Shown here piece by piece: positions 26,306 to 34,952 of a DNA stretch of 64,000 bases (the stretch's first letter is position 1; each line of letters begins with the position of its first letter). The stretch lies in the NCBI GenBank assembly GCA_035249985.1, contig DATFFP010000082.1, positions 1-64,000 on the forward strand. The letters run 5' to 3'. The position numbers and the translations under genes were made by a program. The DNA comes from JAICNG01 sp035249985 (lineage in GTDB: Bacteria > Gemmatimonadota > Gemmatimonadetes > Gemmatimonadales > Gemmatimonadaceae). The notes beneath the pieces were generated by a model that did not search any database, had not been told where the DNA came from, and saw only the letters and a list, made by a program, of their open reading frames with translations.

Positions 26306-27693
26306 GAATGATCGCGATCGTCGTGGTGAGCGCAGCGCTTGGCGCGGTTGCGCTCCCGGTCACCGCGCAGCAGCCCGTCGCAACACGGGATACGGCGCGC
26401 GTTCTTTCGTATCCTGTCCCCCCCGCCGGCCGGCTGGTGGCGATTACCAATGCCACGATCATGACGGCCTCGAACGGAACGATCCCCAAGGGAACGATCG
26501 TGATCCGAGACGGGAGGATCGCCGCGGTCGGCGCCAACGTTTCCGTGCCGGCCGGGGCGCAGGTCATCGATGGCAATGGCAAGTACGTGATCCCCGGGAT
26601 CGTCGACGCGCATTCGCACAGCGCCTCCGAGGCCATCAACGAAGGGACCCAGTCGATCACCGCGCAGGTCCGCATGGAGGATGTGCTGCGCCAGGACGCG
26701 CTCGGACTCTATCGCGAGCTCGCGGGTGGCGTAACGACGCTCAACATCCTGCATGGATCCGCGAACACGATCGGCGGCCAGAATGCGACAGTGAAAGTGC
26801 GCTGGGGACTGCCCGCAGACAGCCTGCTCTTTCAGGGCGCGCCTCCCGGAATCAAGTTCGCCCTCGGCGAAAACGTGCGACAGACGAACCGCACCGTGCT
26901 GCCGGGTCAGGAACGGCGTTACCCGCGCACGCGCATGGGGGTGGAGGAGCTTCTGCGCGACGCATTCACGCGCGCGCAGGAGTATCGTCGCGAATGGCAG
27001 GAATACGAGCGCAGTCGAAGAAACGTGAAGCGCGGCCAGACCGCACCGATTCCACCCAAGCGCGACCTTCAGCTCGACGCGCTCGTGGAGGTGCTGGAAG
27101 GAAAGCGCCTCGTGCACTGCCACTCCTATCGCGCCGACGAGATCCTGATGATGCTCCAGGTCGCAAAAGACTTTGGCTTCCGTGTCGCGAGCTTTCAGCA
27201 CGTGCTCGAGGGCTACAAGGTCGCCGACGAGATTGCCGCGGCGGGAAGCGGTGCCTCCACGTTCGCCGACAACTGGGCATACAAGCTCGAGGCGTTCGAC
27301 GCGATTCCGCATAACGCCGCGCTGATGGCCGAGCGGGGCGTGCGCGTCTCGATCAACTCCGATTCCGACGAGCGTGCCCGCCGCCTCTATCAGGAGGCCG
27401 CGAAAGCCATGCACTACGGCGGGGCTTCAGAGGACGAAGCGCTGAGGATGATCACCCTCAACCCTGCCTGGCAGCTCGGCATCGATAAGCGCGTGGGCTC
27501 GATCGAGGTGGGTAAGGACGCCGACCTCGCGATCTTCAACGGTCATCCCTTTGCGCCCGCCAGTCGCGTGGAGATGACCCTGATCGACGGTCGGGTCTTC
27601 TTCGATCGGCGCACGGCACCGACGCTGGAGCACTTGATGGAGCTCATCCGTCAGAAGCAGGGGCCGCGACAGGTGACGGAGGTGGTACCATGA
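26302..27693 (+). CDS. Secreted amidohydrolase with intact metal site (second of three)
   Basis: A 463-residue exported protein (signal ends near T-A-Q-Q). It has a full metal-dependent amidohydrolase pattern: PGIVDAHSHS gives HxH, VHCHSYRAD and SFQHVLEG give further His ligands, and INSDSDE gives the Asp. It probably hydrolyses C-N or C-O bonds of a small substrate such as a cyclic amide or dipeptide outside the cytoplasm; the substrate is unknown. ATGA overlaps at both ends tie it to two relatives that lack these ligands, suggesting a hetero-oligomer. Confidence 0.88.
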   Translation: MRMIAIVVVSAALGAVALPVTAQQPVATRDTARVLSYPVPPAGRLVAITNATIMTASNGTIPKGTIVIRDGRIAAVGANVSVPAGAQVIDGNGKYVIPGIVDAHSHSASEAINEGTQSITAQVRMEDVLRQDALGLYRELAGGVTTLNILHGSANTIGGQNATVKVRWGLPADSLLFQGAPPGIKFALGENVRQTNRTVLPGQERRYPRTRMGVEELLRDAFTRAQEYRREWQEYERSRRNVKRGQTAPIPPKRDLQLDALVEVLEGKRLVHCHSYRADEILMMLQVAKDFGFRVASFQHVLEGYKVADEIAAAGSGASTFADNWAYKLEAFDAIPHNAALMAERGVRVSINSDSDERARRLYQEAAKAMHYGGASEDEALRMITLNPAWQLGIDKRVGSIEVGKDADLAIFNGHPFAPASRVEMTLIDGRVFFDRRTAPTLEHLMELIRQKQGPRQVTEVVP

Positions 27694-29024
27694 AGGCGAT
27701 GAGAGGGCGATTGCGGATTGCGGATTGCGGGTGTTTGGCGATCGCGCTCCTCGGGACGTCAGCCGGCGCGCAGACACAATCCGCAATCAGCAATCAGCAA
27801 TCCGCAATCGTCGTGATCCGAAACGCGACGATCGTCCCAGTCACGGGCCCGCGTATTCAGAACGGGAGTATCGTGATTCGCGGCGATCGGATCGAAGCCA
27901 TCGGGCCGAACATCACGGCGCCCAGCGACGCGCGCGTCATCGATGGCAGCGGGCTGTTCGTGTACCCGGGCATGATCAACGGCGGGACGCAGCTCGGGCT
28001 TACCGAGATCGGGTCGGTGCCTGGCGGCGAGGACACGGAGGAGGTCGGCGACTTCAACCCGCACAACGTCGCGCTGACGGCGGTGAATCCGCATTCGGAG
28101 CTCATCCCCGTCACGCGGGTGAACGGCGTGACCACGGTCATCACTGCCGCGGAAGGCGGACTGATCAGCGGCCAGGCGGGCCTCATCGATCTCATGGGGT
28201 GGACGCCCGACGAGATGGCGGTGCGACGCCATGCGGCGATGGTGGTGAGCTACCCGTCGTTAGGTGGCGGAGGTGGCGGGGGATTTCGTGGCCCGCAGCG
28301 GTCGGACGCGGAGCGCCGCGAGGAGCTCGACCGGCGGACACGGTCGCTGCGGAGCTACTTCGCCGACGCCAAGGCGTACGCCGAGATGAAAGGGCGCGTC
28401 GCCACCGCCGGTGGCGTTCGCAGGGTGAACCAGGCGATGGAAGCGATGACGCCGATCATGCGCGGTGAGATGCCGGTCATCTTCGACGTCACGACCGCCG
28501 ACCAGATTCGCGGTGTCCTCGCGCTCGCCGATACGTTCGGGATCAAGGTCGTGCTCCGCGGCGCCCGCGAGGCCTGGCGCCTCGCCGATTCGCTGGCGAT
28601 GCGGAAGATCCCGGTGATCGTCGGACCATTGACCAGCGTCCCCGATGCCGACGATCCGTACGACATGACGTACGCGAACCCGGGGGTGCTGGCACGCGCC
28701 GGGGTGAAGATCGCGTTCCAGACCTCCGACGCCGCCAACTCGCGCAATCTCCCGTACAACGCGGCACTGGCCGTCGCGTACGGTCTCGATGCCGACGCCG
28801 CCTTACGAGCGCTGACGATCAACGCCGCCGAGATCTTTGGCGTGGCCGATCGTTACGGAAGCCTGGCGCCCGGCAAGGTGGCGAACGTGGTCGTGACGAC
28901 GGGCGACCCGATGGACGTTCGCAGCGTGGTCCGCCACCTCTTCATCCGCGGCCAGCCCGTGCCGCTGGATGATCGGCATACGAGGTTGTACGAGCAGTTC
29001 CGGGCGAGACCGAGGACGCAGTAG
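27690..29024 (+). CDS. Secreted amidohydrolase-like protein lacking metal ligands (third of three)
   Basis: A 444-residue exported amidohydrolase-fold protein. In the place of HxH it has PGMINGGTQLG; later ligand positions read VIFDVTTAD and VVLRGAREAW. SDAANSRNLPYNAA keeps the final Asp region. It is probably a pseudoenzyme or regulatory partner of the gene at 26302, to which it is coupled by ATGA. The N-terminus is odd: the signal peptide LAIALLGTSAGAQ is flanked by RLRIADCG and QSAISNQQSAIVV, which are translations of the two arms of the GATTGCG repeat. Confidence 0.85.
   Translation: MKAMRGRLRIADCGCLAIALLGTSAGAQTQSAISNQQSAIVVIRNATIVPVTGPRIQNGSIVIRGDRIEAIGPNITAPSDARVIDGSGLFVYPGMINGGTQLGLTEIGSVPGGEDTEEVGDFNPHNVALTAVNPHSELIPVTRVNGVTTVITAAEGGLISGQAGLIDLMGWTPDEMAVRRHAAMVVSYPSLGGGGGGGFRGPQRSDAERREELDRRTRSLRSYFADAKAYAEMKGRVATAGGVRRVNQAMEAMTPIMRGEMPVIFDVTTADQIRGVLALADTFGIKVVLRGAREAWRLADSLAMRKIPVIVGPLTSVPDADDPYDMTYANPGVLARAGVKIAFQTSDAANSRNLPYNAALAVAYGLDADAALRALTINAAEIFGVADRYGSLAPGKVANVVVTTGDPMDVRSVVRHLFIRGQPVPLDDRHTRLYEQFRARPRTQ
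27708..27810. repeat. In-CDS inverted repeat, GATTGCG family
   Basis: Left arm 27708-27731 (CGATTGCGGATTGCGGATTG) and right arm 27776-27810, ending CAATCCGCAATCG, are complementary with a few changes. The 44-nt loop encodes the hydrophobic core of the signal peptide of the gene at 27690. The same family is intergenic at 9118 and 42789. Confidence 0.9.
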
Positions 29025-29147
29025 AGGAGCTAGTGGTCAGGGGTCAGGGATCAGGGGGTGTCAGAGGCTGGGTTGTGGGAGAGTTGCGGTGCCGCTCTCT
29101 CCTGAAACCCATTCCCTGACACCCCTGATCCCTGACCTCTGGCTCCT
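29025..29147. repeat. Inverted repeat, GTCAGGG family
   Basis: Left arm AGGAGCTAGTGGTCAGGGG onward and right arm ending GACCTCTGGCTCCT pair over about 32-40 nt. It begins directly after one gene's TAG and its right arm overlaps the TAG of the convergent gene at 29146-29148. Confidence 0.92.
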
Positions 29148-29421
29148 AGGCAACTCCCCCGTTCTCCAGATCTTCCCCGCCGTGCCGCCGGCGAATGTGC
29201 TCCATGAGCGACCGACGTCGCATGGACTTTCGCAGCTCCGCGGCGATGTGCGCACGCCGCGCCGCATCGAGCAGGCGATCGCTCAAGCGCTCCATCTCCC
29301 CCGTCGATTCGTCGGCGACGTTGCTGACATCACACAACTCTTCGATGCTGCGGTTCAGGTCCGCCTGCACCTGATCCAGCATCGAACGCGACGGATCACG
29401 CGGCTTCCCTCGAAAAGTCAT
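29146..29421 (-). CDS. Small helical protein of unknown function
   Basis: A 91-residue, highly charged protein predicted to be mostly helical (MLDQVQADLNRSIEELCDVS and MERLSDRLLDAARRAHIAAE), possibly a coiled coil. It has no signal or TM segment and no family I recognise. The ATG at 29421 was chosen over a longer frame because MTFRGKPRDPSRS follows a GGAGG at about -12. The stop is inside the repeat arm. Confidence 0.55.
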   Translation of the reverse strand: MTFRGKPRDPSRSMLDQVQADLNRSIEELCDVSNVADESTGEMERLSDRLLDAARRAHIAAELRKSMRRRSLMEHIRRRHGGEDLENGGVA

Positions 29422-29494
29422 GGGCGCCTCCTTGCCATCCCCTCGCGACTGCGCGCTCAGCGGCGAGCGCGCCACCCCGGAGGGGCGTAACCAC

Positions 29495-30937
29495 CTAAGG
29501 CAAACTTTGTGCTTCGTGCGCCAACCCGTCGAGGAGCCGAGTCACATGTTTGTCGTGCGTGAGCGGATTCATCATTGTGACTCGGAGCACACGCCGACCG
29601 CCCAGCACCGTCGACGTGATCCATCCGTGCCCCGCCCGATTGTAGCGCTCGCGGAGCTCTCGATTCATTTCGTCGAGCGAGGAGTCATCGCGGCCCGCCG
29701 ACCCGATCCAGCGAAAGCAGAGGATGTTCGACTCGGGCTCATGTAACGCCTCGAAATCGATGCGATCCGCGATCGCGTCGTAAAGCCTGCGCGTAACACC
29801 GCACAGACGGTCGTAGAGCGCTCCAATCCCATCGGCGCCATACCGCTGGAGCGCCACCCACACCTTCAAGGCATCGGCGCGGCGTGAGCACATGAAGCTT
29901 CGCACCCCCTGGTCGGCGGCCCGCTCCTCTTCGTCGCCATGGAAGAGATAAGGCGCCTGCTGCGCGAAGGCCGCGTCGAGATCACGCTCATCACGAACCA
30001 GCAGCAAACCGGCCGACAGCGGGAGCAGCATCATCTTGTGCGGATCCCACGCGACCGAGCTGGCGTGCTCGAGTCCTCGCATGCGCGCGCGGTGCGCGCG
30101 CGAGAGCAGCGCCGAAGCACCGTGCGCGCCATCGATGTGAAGCCAGACGCCGCGCTCCGCGCACACCCGCCCGATCGTCTCGAGCTCGTCGAACGTCCCG
30201 GTCGCCGTGGAGCCTGCGGTAGCCACCACGGCCATGACGCGCGTGCCCGCGCTCGCAAGCTGCTCCAGGCGCCCCTTCAGCGCCTCCGCATCCATGCGCA
30301 GATCGCGCGACGGAATCGCGATGGCGCATCGCGTTCCCAGGCCAAGTTGGGCGATCGCTCGCGTCACCGAGTAGTGCGCATGCTCGCCGTGCAGCACGAC
30401 AGGAGGGTTCGCTCCGACTCCGTCAGCCCAGGCCGCGGGGAGGGTACGCGAACGAGCCGCGAGCAACGCAGTGAAAGTGGCCTCGGTACCACCAGTCGTG
30501 AGCGTGCCACCCGCGCGAGGTCCAAGCCCGGCGAGGTCGGTCATCCATCGGACCACCCGATGCTCGATCGCCGTGAGCGTCGGCGACATCTCGCGTACGG
30601 CCAGCGAGTTGTTGAGCATCGAGATCGCCGGCTCCGCCCAGATCGCCGCGGGGAGCGGCGCGGAGACCTGGTGCCCCATGTACATCGGGTGCGTCAGATG
30701 ATTCGCATCGCGCACGACGTCGCGGCCGATGCGATCAACGACCTCGCGCAACGGCCTCCCCTCACGCGGGAGCGGCTCGTCGAATCGCCGGGCGATCTCC
30801 TCTACCGAGAGCGGCGTCGATACCGGCCCGACCTCGGCGCGCGTCTCCTCGAGATAGCGGCAAACGAGATCAGTGAAGAGGGAGCCGGCGTCGCGACGCG
30901 AATCGATCGCGAGCTCGTTGAGAATGTCGGAGGACAT
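29495..30937 (-). CDS. PLP-dependent group II decarboxylase
   Basis: A 480-residue cytoplasmic PLP enzyme of the glutamate/aromatic-L-amino-acid decarboxylase group. The PLP Lys is K301 in WDPHKMM. Upstream are LTTGGTEATFTALLAAR (phosphate binding) and HIDGAHGAS (Asp contacting the ring N, His stacking upstream in HGEHAHYSV). It probably removes the carboxyl group of an amino acid such as L-2,4-diaminobutyrate, cysteine sulfinate or an aromatic one; specificity is uncertain. It is a different subgroup from the decarboxylase at 36940. Confidence 0.87.
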   Translation of the reverse strand: MSSDILNELAIDSRRDAGSLFTDLVCRYLEETRAEVGPVSTPLSVEEIARRFDEPLPREGRPLREVVDRIGRDVVRDANHLTHPMYMGHQVSAPLPAAIWAEPAISMLNNSLAVREMSPTLTAIEHRVVRWMTDLAGLGPRAGGTLTTGGTEATFTALLAARSRTLPAAWADGVGANPPVVLHGEHAHYSVTRAIAQLGLGTRCAIAIPSRDLRMDAEALKGRLEQLASAGTRVMAVVATAGSTATGTFDELETIGRVCAERGVWLHIDGAHGASALLSRAHRARMRGLEHASSVAWDPHKMMLLPLSAGLLLVRDERDLDAAFAQQAPYLFHGDEEERAADQGVRSFMCSRRADALKVWVALQRYGADGIGALYDRLCGVTRRLYDAIADRIDFEALHEPESNILCFRWIGSAGRDDSSLDEMNRELRERYNRAGHGWITSTVLGGRRVLRVTMMNPLTHDKHVTRLLDGLAHEAQSLP

Positions 30938-30949
30938 GGAAGCCGATTG

Positions 30950-31027
30950 AGGAGCGAGAAATTCGGAGCGAGGAACGGAAGACGAGGGCTTTCAATCAAC
31001 TTCCTCGTTCCTCGTTCTCCCTCCTCC
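30950..31027. repeat. Imperfect inverted repeat, CGAGGAA family
   Basis: GGAGCGAGAAATTCGGAGCG with GAGGAACGGAAG on the left pairs imperfectly with CTTCCTCGTTCCTCGTTCTC on the right. The right arm encodes the last residues (GRTRNEEVD) and stop of the RNA ligase-like gene, so it lies between co-directional genes and shapes a protein C-terminus. Confidence 0.8.
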
Positions 31028-31543
31028 AGTCAGATCCAGCTCGAGCACTTTCCGGGCGGGGAGCGGGTCGACCGTCCTGTAGCACTGCAACCGGTCGATG
31101 ATCACCGACCCCTCCACCCGCACGGAGAGCAGCTCGCGGCGCTGCGCGGAATCGAGCGTGACGTAAAAGCTGAGCGTCGCATGCGGCGTGAATGGGAACC
31201 GCGCGGGCTGAAAGGGCAGACCTGACGTCGCAATCCGCTCGTGAAGGGTTCTCAGTGGGCCGTGCGGGTCGAGTGGGAGCACGATGATGTCGGTCTGCAT
31301 GAAGCGCATCGGGGCGCCGAGTCGCGCCGTGATCGGCTCGGTGGTCTCAGCGATGGGACCGAGCGCCGTCTTCAGCTCCTCGAGCGGCACGTTGAGCGGA
31401 ATGGGGCCGACGCCCGAGGACCCGGTAATCGTGATGTGCGGAACGGACGTACTCGCGAGCCGGCGATCGATCTTCTCCTGCGCCGCGCGCACGATCTCGC
31501 GCGCCGTGCCAGTGAGCTCGGAGATGATGAAGATGCCGTCCAC
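30992..31543 (-). CDS. 2'-5' RNA ligase-like 2H phosphoesterase
   Basis: A 183-residue cytoplasmic protein with the two HxT/S motifs of the 2H phosphoesterase superfamily: PHITITG and PHATLSFY. Such enzymes act on 2',3'-cyclic phosphates or 2'-5' linkages in RNA or nucleotides; the exact substrate is unknown. The last ~10 residues are encoded by the 30950 repeat arm and are unlikely to be part of the fold. The ATG is at 31543, divergent from the methyltransferase. Confidence 0.82.
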   Translation of the reverse strand: MDGIFIISELTGTAREIVRAAQEKIDRRLASTSVPHITITGSSGVGPIPLNVPLEELKTALGPIAETTEPITARLGAPMRFMQTDIIVLPLDPHGPLRTLHERIATSGLPFQPARFPFTPHATLSFYVTLDSAQRRELLSVRVEGSVIIDRLQCYRTVDPLPARKVLELDLTGGGRTRNEEVD

Positions 31544-31555
31544 GGGGCGAAATAT

Positions 31556-31658
31556 GTCCTCAGAGTCCTCGGGGTCCTCAAGGTCCTCCTGGGCTGGCCC
31601 GAATCCTTCGTTTCGAGCGCACCCTGAGGACCCTGAGGACCCTGAGGACCCTGAGGAC
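31556..31658. repeat. Inverted repeat, CCTCAGGGT family
   Basis: Left arm of GTCCTCAGA, GTCCTCGGG and GTCCTCAAG units; right arm of four CCTGAGGAC units. It fills the spacer between divergent genes (starts at 31543 and 31670), so it is in both 5' regions. A second copy is at 42085. Confidence 0.93.
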
Positions 31659-31669
31659 CCTGACTACCC

Positions 31670-32650
31670 TTGCCGTCATACGACCTCACCGCCTGCCCCG
31701 TCTGTGCGTCGAGCGACGCTGAGCAGATCGCCAGCGCCGAAGATGCGCGCGCAGAGATGGAGGAGCTGTGGGAGTTCCACCAGCGCCGCCTGCGGCCCGG
31801 GACGCCTCCGCGCGCGCTGGCGGACCGCGTCACCTTCTCGCAGGGTCCACCGCTGCGCCTGGCGCAGTGCCGGCAATGCTCCCTCGTCTATCGCAACCCA
31901 CGCGAGCGCGCCGAGGAGCTCGTCGAGACGTATGCGAGCGAGATGCCTGACGACGCGACCCTCCGGACCCTCCACGAGAACCAGCGGCAAGCGTACCGCG
32001 CGCAGGCTCGGCGTCTCGAGCAGGCTCACGGACGACGTGGACCTGGGCTCGAGGTCGGGAGCTATGTAGGGGCGTTCCTCGCCGCCGCTCGTGACGCTGG
32101 CTGGACGTTCGAAGGTCTGGACATCAACGCGCACGCGGCCGCGTTCGCGTGTCGGATGGGATTTCGCGTCACCGTCGGCGAGCTCGACGATGTCACGGGC
32201 CGGCGATTCGACGCGGTCGCGATCTGGAATACCTTCGAGCAGCTCCCCGACCCGCGCGCGGCCGCCGTGGCCGCGCGGCGACTGCTGAACACCGGTGGGA
32301 CAGTCGCCATTCGGGTTCCCAATGGGGAGGCGTATACGACCCTCCGGCGTGCGCTTCGCGGTCCGTTCGCATCCGTGGCCCGCGCCATTCTCGTCCACAA
32401 CAACCTGCTCGGCTTCCCCTATCGTCATGGATTCACGACTTCGTCGCTCACGCGTCTACTCAATGATGCCGGCTTCGGAGATGTTCGGTTCCATGGCGAT
32501 ACCCTTGTCCCCATCGGGGACCGCTGGACTCGGCGGTGGGCTCGCCTCGAAGAACAGGTGGTCAAGGCGCTGTTGCGAGGTGCCGTGAGAAGTAGCAGGT
32601 TAGGACAGCGATACTCGCCCTGGATCGAAGCTTACGCGCGTGCACGCTGA
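31670..32650 (+). CDS. Class I SAM-dependent methyltransferase with N-terminal zinc ribbon
   Basis: A 326-residue protein. An N-terminal four-Cys site (CPVC and CRQC) resembles that of C-methyltransferases acting on nucleotide sugars. A Methyltransf_23-like domain follows, with the SAM loop GLEVGSYVGAFLAAARDAGW, acidic FEGLDINAHA, and FDAVAIWNTFEQLPDP. The start is a TTG at 31670 directly after the repeat; no Shine-Dalgarno is seen, so the start is uncertain by a few codons. The substrate is unknown. The last ATG-free alternative would cut into the zinc site. Confidence 0.8.
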   Translation: MPSYDLTACPVCASSDAEQIASAEDARAEMEELWEFHQRRLRPGTPPRALADRVTFSQGPPLRLAQCRQCSLVYRNPRERAEELVETYASEMPDDATLRTLHENQRQAYRAQARRLEQAHGRRGPGLEVGSYVGAFLAAARDAGWTFEGLDINAHAAAFACRMGFRVTVGELDDVTGRRFDAVAIWNTFEQLPDPRAAAVAARRLLNTGGTVAIRVPNGEAYTTLRRALRGPFASVARAILVHNNLLGFPYRHGFTTSSLTRLLNDAGFGDVRFHGDTLVPIGDRWTRRWARLEEQVVKALLRGAVRSSRLGQRYSPWIEAYARAR

Positions 32651-32708
32651 TGTGTACGCAACGCGGCACCCCTCCCCGCGTCACTCCCTTCATTCCACAT
32701 AGCCGCGC

Positions 32709-34952
32709 ATGCCGGACGTGACCGGGGAAGCGACCCTCGGCTCGATTCTCGAGACCCTCGTGCCGGTGATGGCGCAGGCGGGAAGCGCAGGGGATGCGGC
32801 GGTCCTTCTCCTCGAGCGCCTCGTCTCGCGCCGGAGCTGTACCGCGGGGTGGGTCGGACGTCTGACTGAGCGCGGGGAGCTCATGGGTCTCGCCGAAGTC
32901 GATGTCGGCATCAGCGCGGGCGACGTGCACATCGCCGCCGCGCAGGCGATGCACCCGCTCCTGCGCGCCGCCGTTCGTCCGGGGGAGCCGCCGCATGTCG
33001 CTCCGGTGCGCGAGCTCGGAATGGAGCAAGCGGCCATTATCCCGATGCCCGTCCTCGAGCCGGCGCGGTTCGCCCTCGAAAGCTCGCAACACGTGTGGGC
33101 CTGGGGCGTGATGGCCCTTGCCGTCTCCCGACGTCCAACCGCCGAGGAGATGGACTTGTGGACGCGGCTCGCGCGCTCGCTGGGCAGCGTCATCGCCCGT
33201 CTCGAGCGCGATGCAAGCCGCGTCGCCGCCGCATCGGCCGCCGCCCGCGATCGCGCGCTGCTCTCCGATGTCTTCGAGCACTTGCCGGACGCCATCGTCA
33301 TCACGGACGCGGAGAATCGCGTCGCGATCGAGAACGAGCGTGCCCGGGCGCTGCTCCGCACGCCCGAGGAAGGCGCAAGCGAAGGCCTGCGCCGCGCGAC
33401 CGAGCTCAACACGCTGCTCATGTCATCGTTCCTCTCGCGTGCGGTTCTGCAAGGCACCGGGCCGGGCGAGTCCCGCGACGTGACACTCGTGAATCCGGTG
33501 GACGGCAGCGACCTCACGTTCGAGGTGCTCTCGGTGAGGCTCACGGGTCGCCGCGAGCGCGAGCCGCTCACCGTCTCGCTGCTCCGCAACGTCACCGACC
33601 TCAAGCGCGTGACGGAGGCGCTCACCGCCCAATTCTCGCGAGCGCGCGATGCGGAGCGCGAAGTCCGCAGCGAGCGCGATCGGCTCGAGATCATCCTCGA
33701 GAACGTCGCCGATCCCGTCGTCGTCACCGACATGGCCGCGGGCGTGCTGCTCATGAATCGCGCGGCCGAGCGTTTGTTCCAGGCCCCCGAGGAACCCGGC
33801 CCCCTCGTGGCCGAGCGCAGCGCCGCATCGTTCTCGGTGCGCGCGAACGACACGATCTTCACCTCGTACATTTCCGACTTCGCGCTCGATCCCGACGAAA
33901 CCCGCCGGACGACGTTCCGCCTCATGGATCCGGCGCGGAAAACGGACTTCCCGGTCGAAGCGATCGCCGGCAAGGTGATGAACGAGCGTGGCGAGCCCAT
34001 CGCCATCGTCACCGTGGTACACGACTTGAGCGTCGCCGAGGAGAAGGAGAAGCTCGCGTCGCAGTTGATGGTGTTGAATCGCGACCTCGAAGCGCGCGTC
34101 GCGGAGGCGACGTCGGAGCTCGAGGAGCGCAATCGGCGGCTGGAGCTGCAGCGGGACGAGCTCCGGCGTGCGTCGCAGCTCAAGTCGGAGTTCCTGGCAT
34201 CGATGTCACATGAGCTCCGCACGCCGCTCAACGCCATCATCGGACACACGCAGAACATTCTCGATGGGCTCTATGGCCAGCTGGCACCGCAGGTACAGAT
34301 CATCTCGCGACGCATCGAGCAAAATTCGAAGCATCTCTTGATGCTGATCAACGACATCCTCGATCTCGCGAAGATCGAGGCGGGCGAGATGCCGATGACC
34401 ATCGAAGAGGTGGACCTCCTCCCCCTCGTCGAGGACGTGCTGCGCACCCTCGAGCCGATGGCCCAACGGCGCGCGCTTTCGCTCACGCTCGAGCCAAGCG
34501 CTTCGCGGGCGCGGATTCGCAGCGACGAGATGAAGCTCCGGCAGATTCTCACCAACCTCGGTTCCAACGCGGTGAAGTTCACCATCAAGGGCGGGGTTCG
34601 CGTGCGGGTCGTCGATCTCGAGAATGGCGTTTCCATCACCATCGAGGACACCGGCATCGGCATTCCGCGCGATTTGATCGAAACCGCCTTTCAGGACTTC
34701 CGGCAGCTCGATCAGAGCTACACGCGCCAGGAGGGTGGTACCGGTCTCGGGCTCTCGATCACCCGCCGGCTCGTCGGCTTGTTAGGCGGGCGGCTCTTCG
34801 TGCGCAGCCTGCCTGGCGTGGGCTCGCACTTCCGTGTCGAGATTCCGATCTTCCCGGGGCAGACGCCGCGCCTCGAGGGCGACGTCCTCGTCGTCGAAGA
34901 TGGCCCGGTCTCCACCGATCCGTCGGCGAGCTCCTCGGCGAGGGGTGCATGA
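32709..34952 (+). CDS. Multi-sensor PAS histidine kinase (no TM)
   Basis: A 747-residue cytoplasmic hybrid-type sensor without membrane segments. Residues ~1-165 form a GAF-like region. Two PAS domains follow (~175-300, DVFEHLPDAIVITDAENRVA; ~315-450, ILENVADPVVVTDMAAGVLL), then a coiled coil (~455-490). HisKA comes next, with phospho-acceptor His501 in SMSHELRTPLNAIIGH, and HATPase_c (~615-725) with N-box NLGSNAVKF, G1 DTGIGI and G2 GGTGLGLSI. No receiver is fused; a lone receiver lies at 38397. It is coupled by ATGA to the secreted HExxH protein at 34949. Confidence 0.9.
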   Translation: MPDVTGEATLGSILETLVPVMAQAGSAGDAAVLLLERLVSRRSCTAGWVGRLTERGELMGLAEVDVGISAGDVHIAAAQAMHPLLRAAVRPGEPPHVAPVRELGMEQAAIIPMPVLEPARFALESSQHVWAWGVMALAVSRRPTAEEMDLWTRLARSLGSVIARLERDASRVAAASAAARDRALLSDVFEHLPDAIVITDAENRVAIENERARALLRTPEEGASEGLRRATELNTLLMSSFLSRAVLQGTGPGESRDVTLVNPVDGSDLTFEVLSVRLTGRREREPLTVSLLRNVTDLKRVTEALTAQFSRARDAEREVRSERDRLEIILENVADPVVVTDMAAGVLLMNRAAERLFQAPEEPGPLVAERSAASFSVRANDTIFTSYISDFALDPDETRRTTFRLMDPARKTDFPVEAIAGKVMNERGEPIAIVTVVHDLSVAEEKEKLASQLMVLNRDLEARVAEATSELEERNRRLELQRDELRRASQLKSEFLASMSHELRTPLNAIIGHTQNILDGLYGQLAPQVQIISRRIEQNSKHLLMLINDILDLAKIEAGEMPMTIEEVDLLPLVEDVLRTLEPMAQRRALSLTLEPSASRARIRSDEMKLRQILTNLGSNAVKFTIKGGVRVRVVDLENGVSITIEDTGIGIPRDLIETAFQDFRQLDQSYTRQEGGTGLGLSITRRLVGLLGGRLFVRSLPGVGSHFRVEIPIFPGQTPRLEGDVLVVEDGPVSTDPSASSSARGA

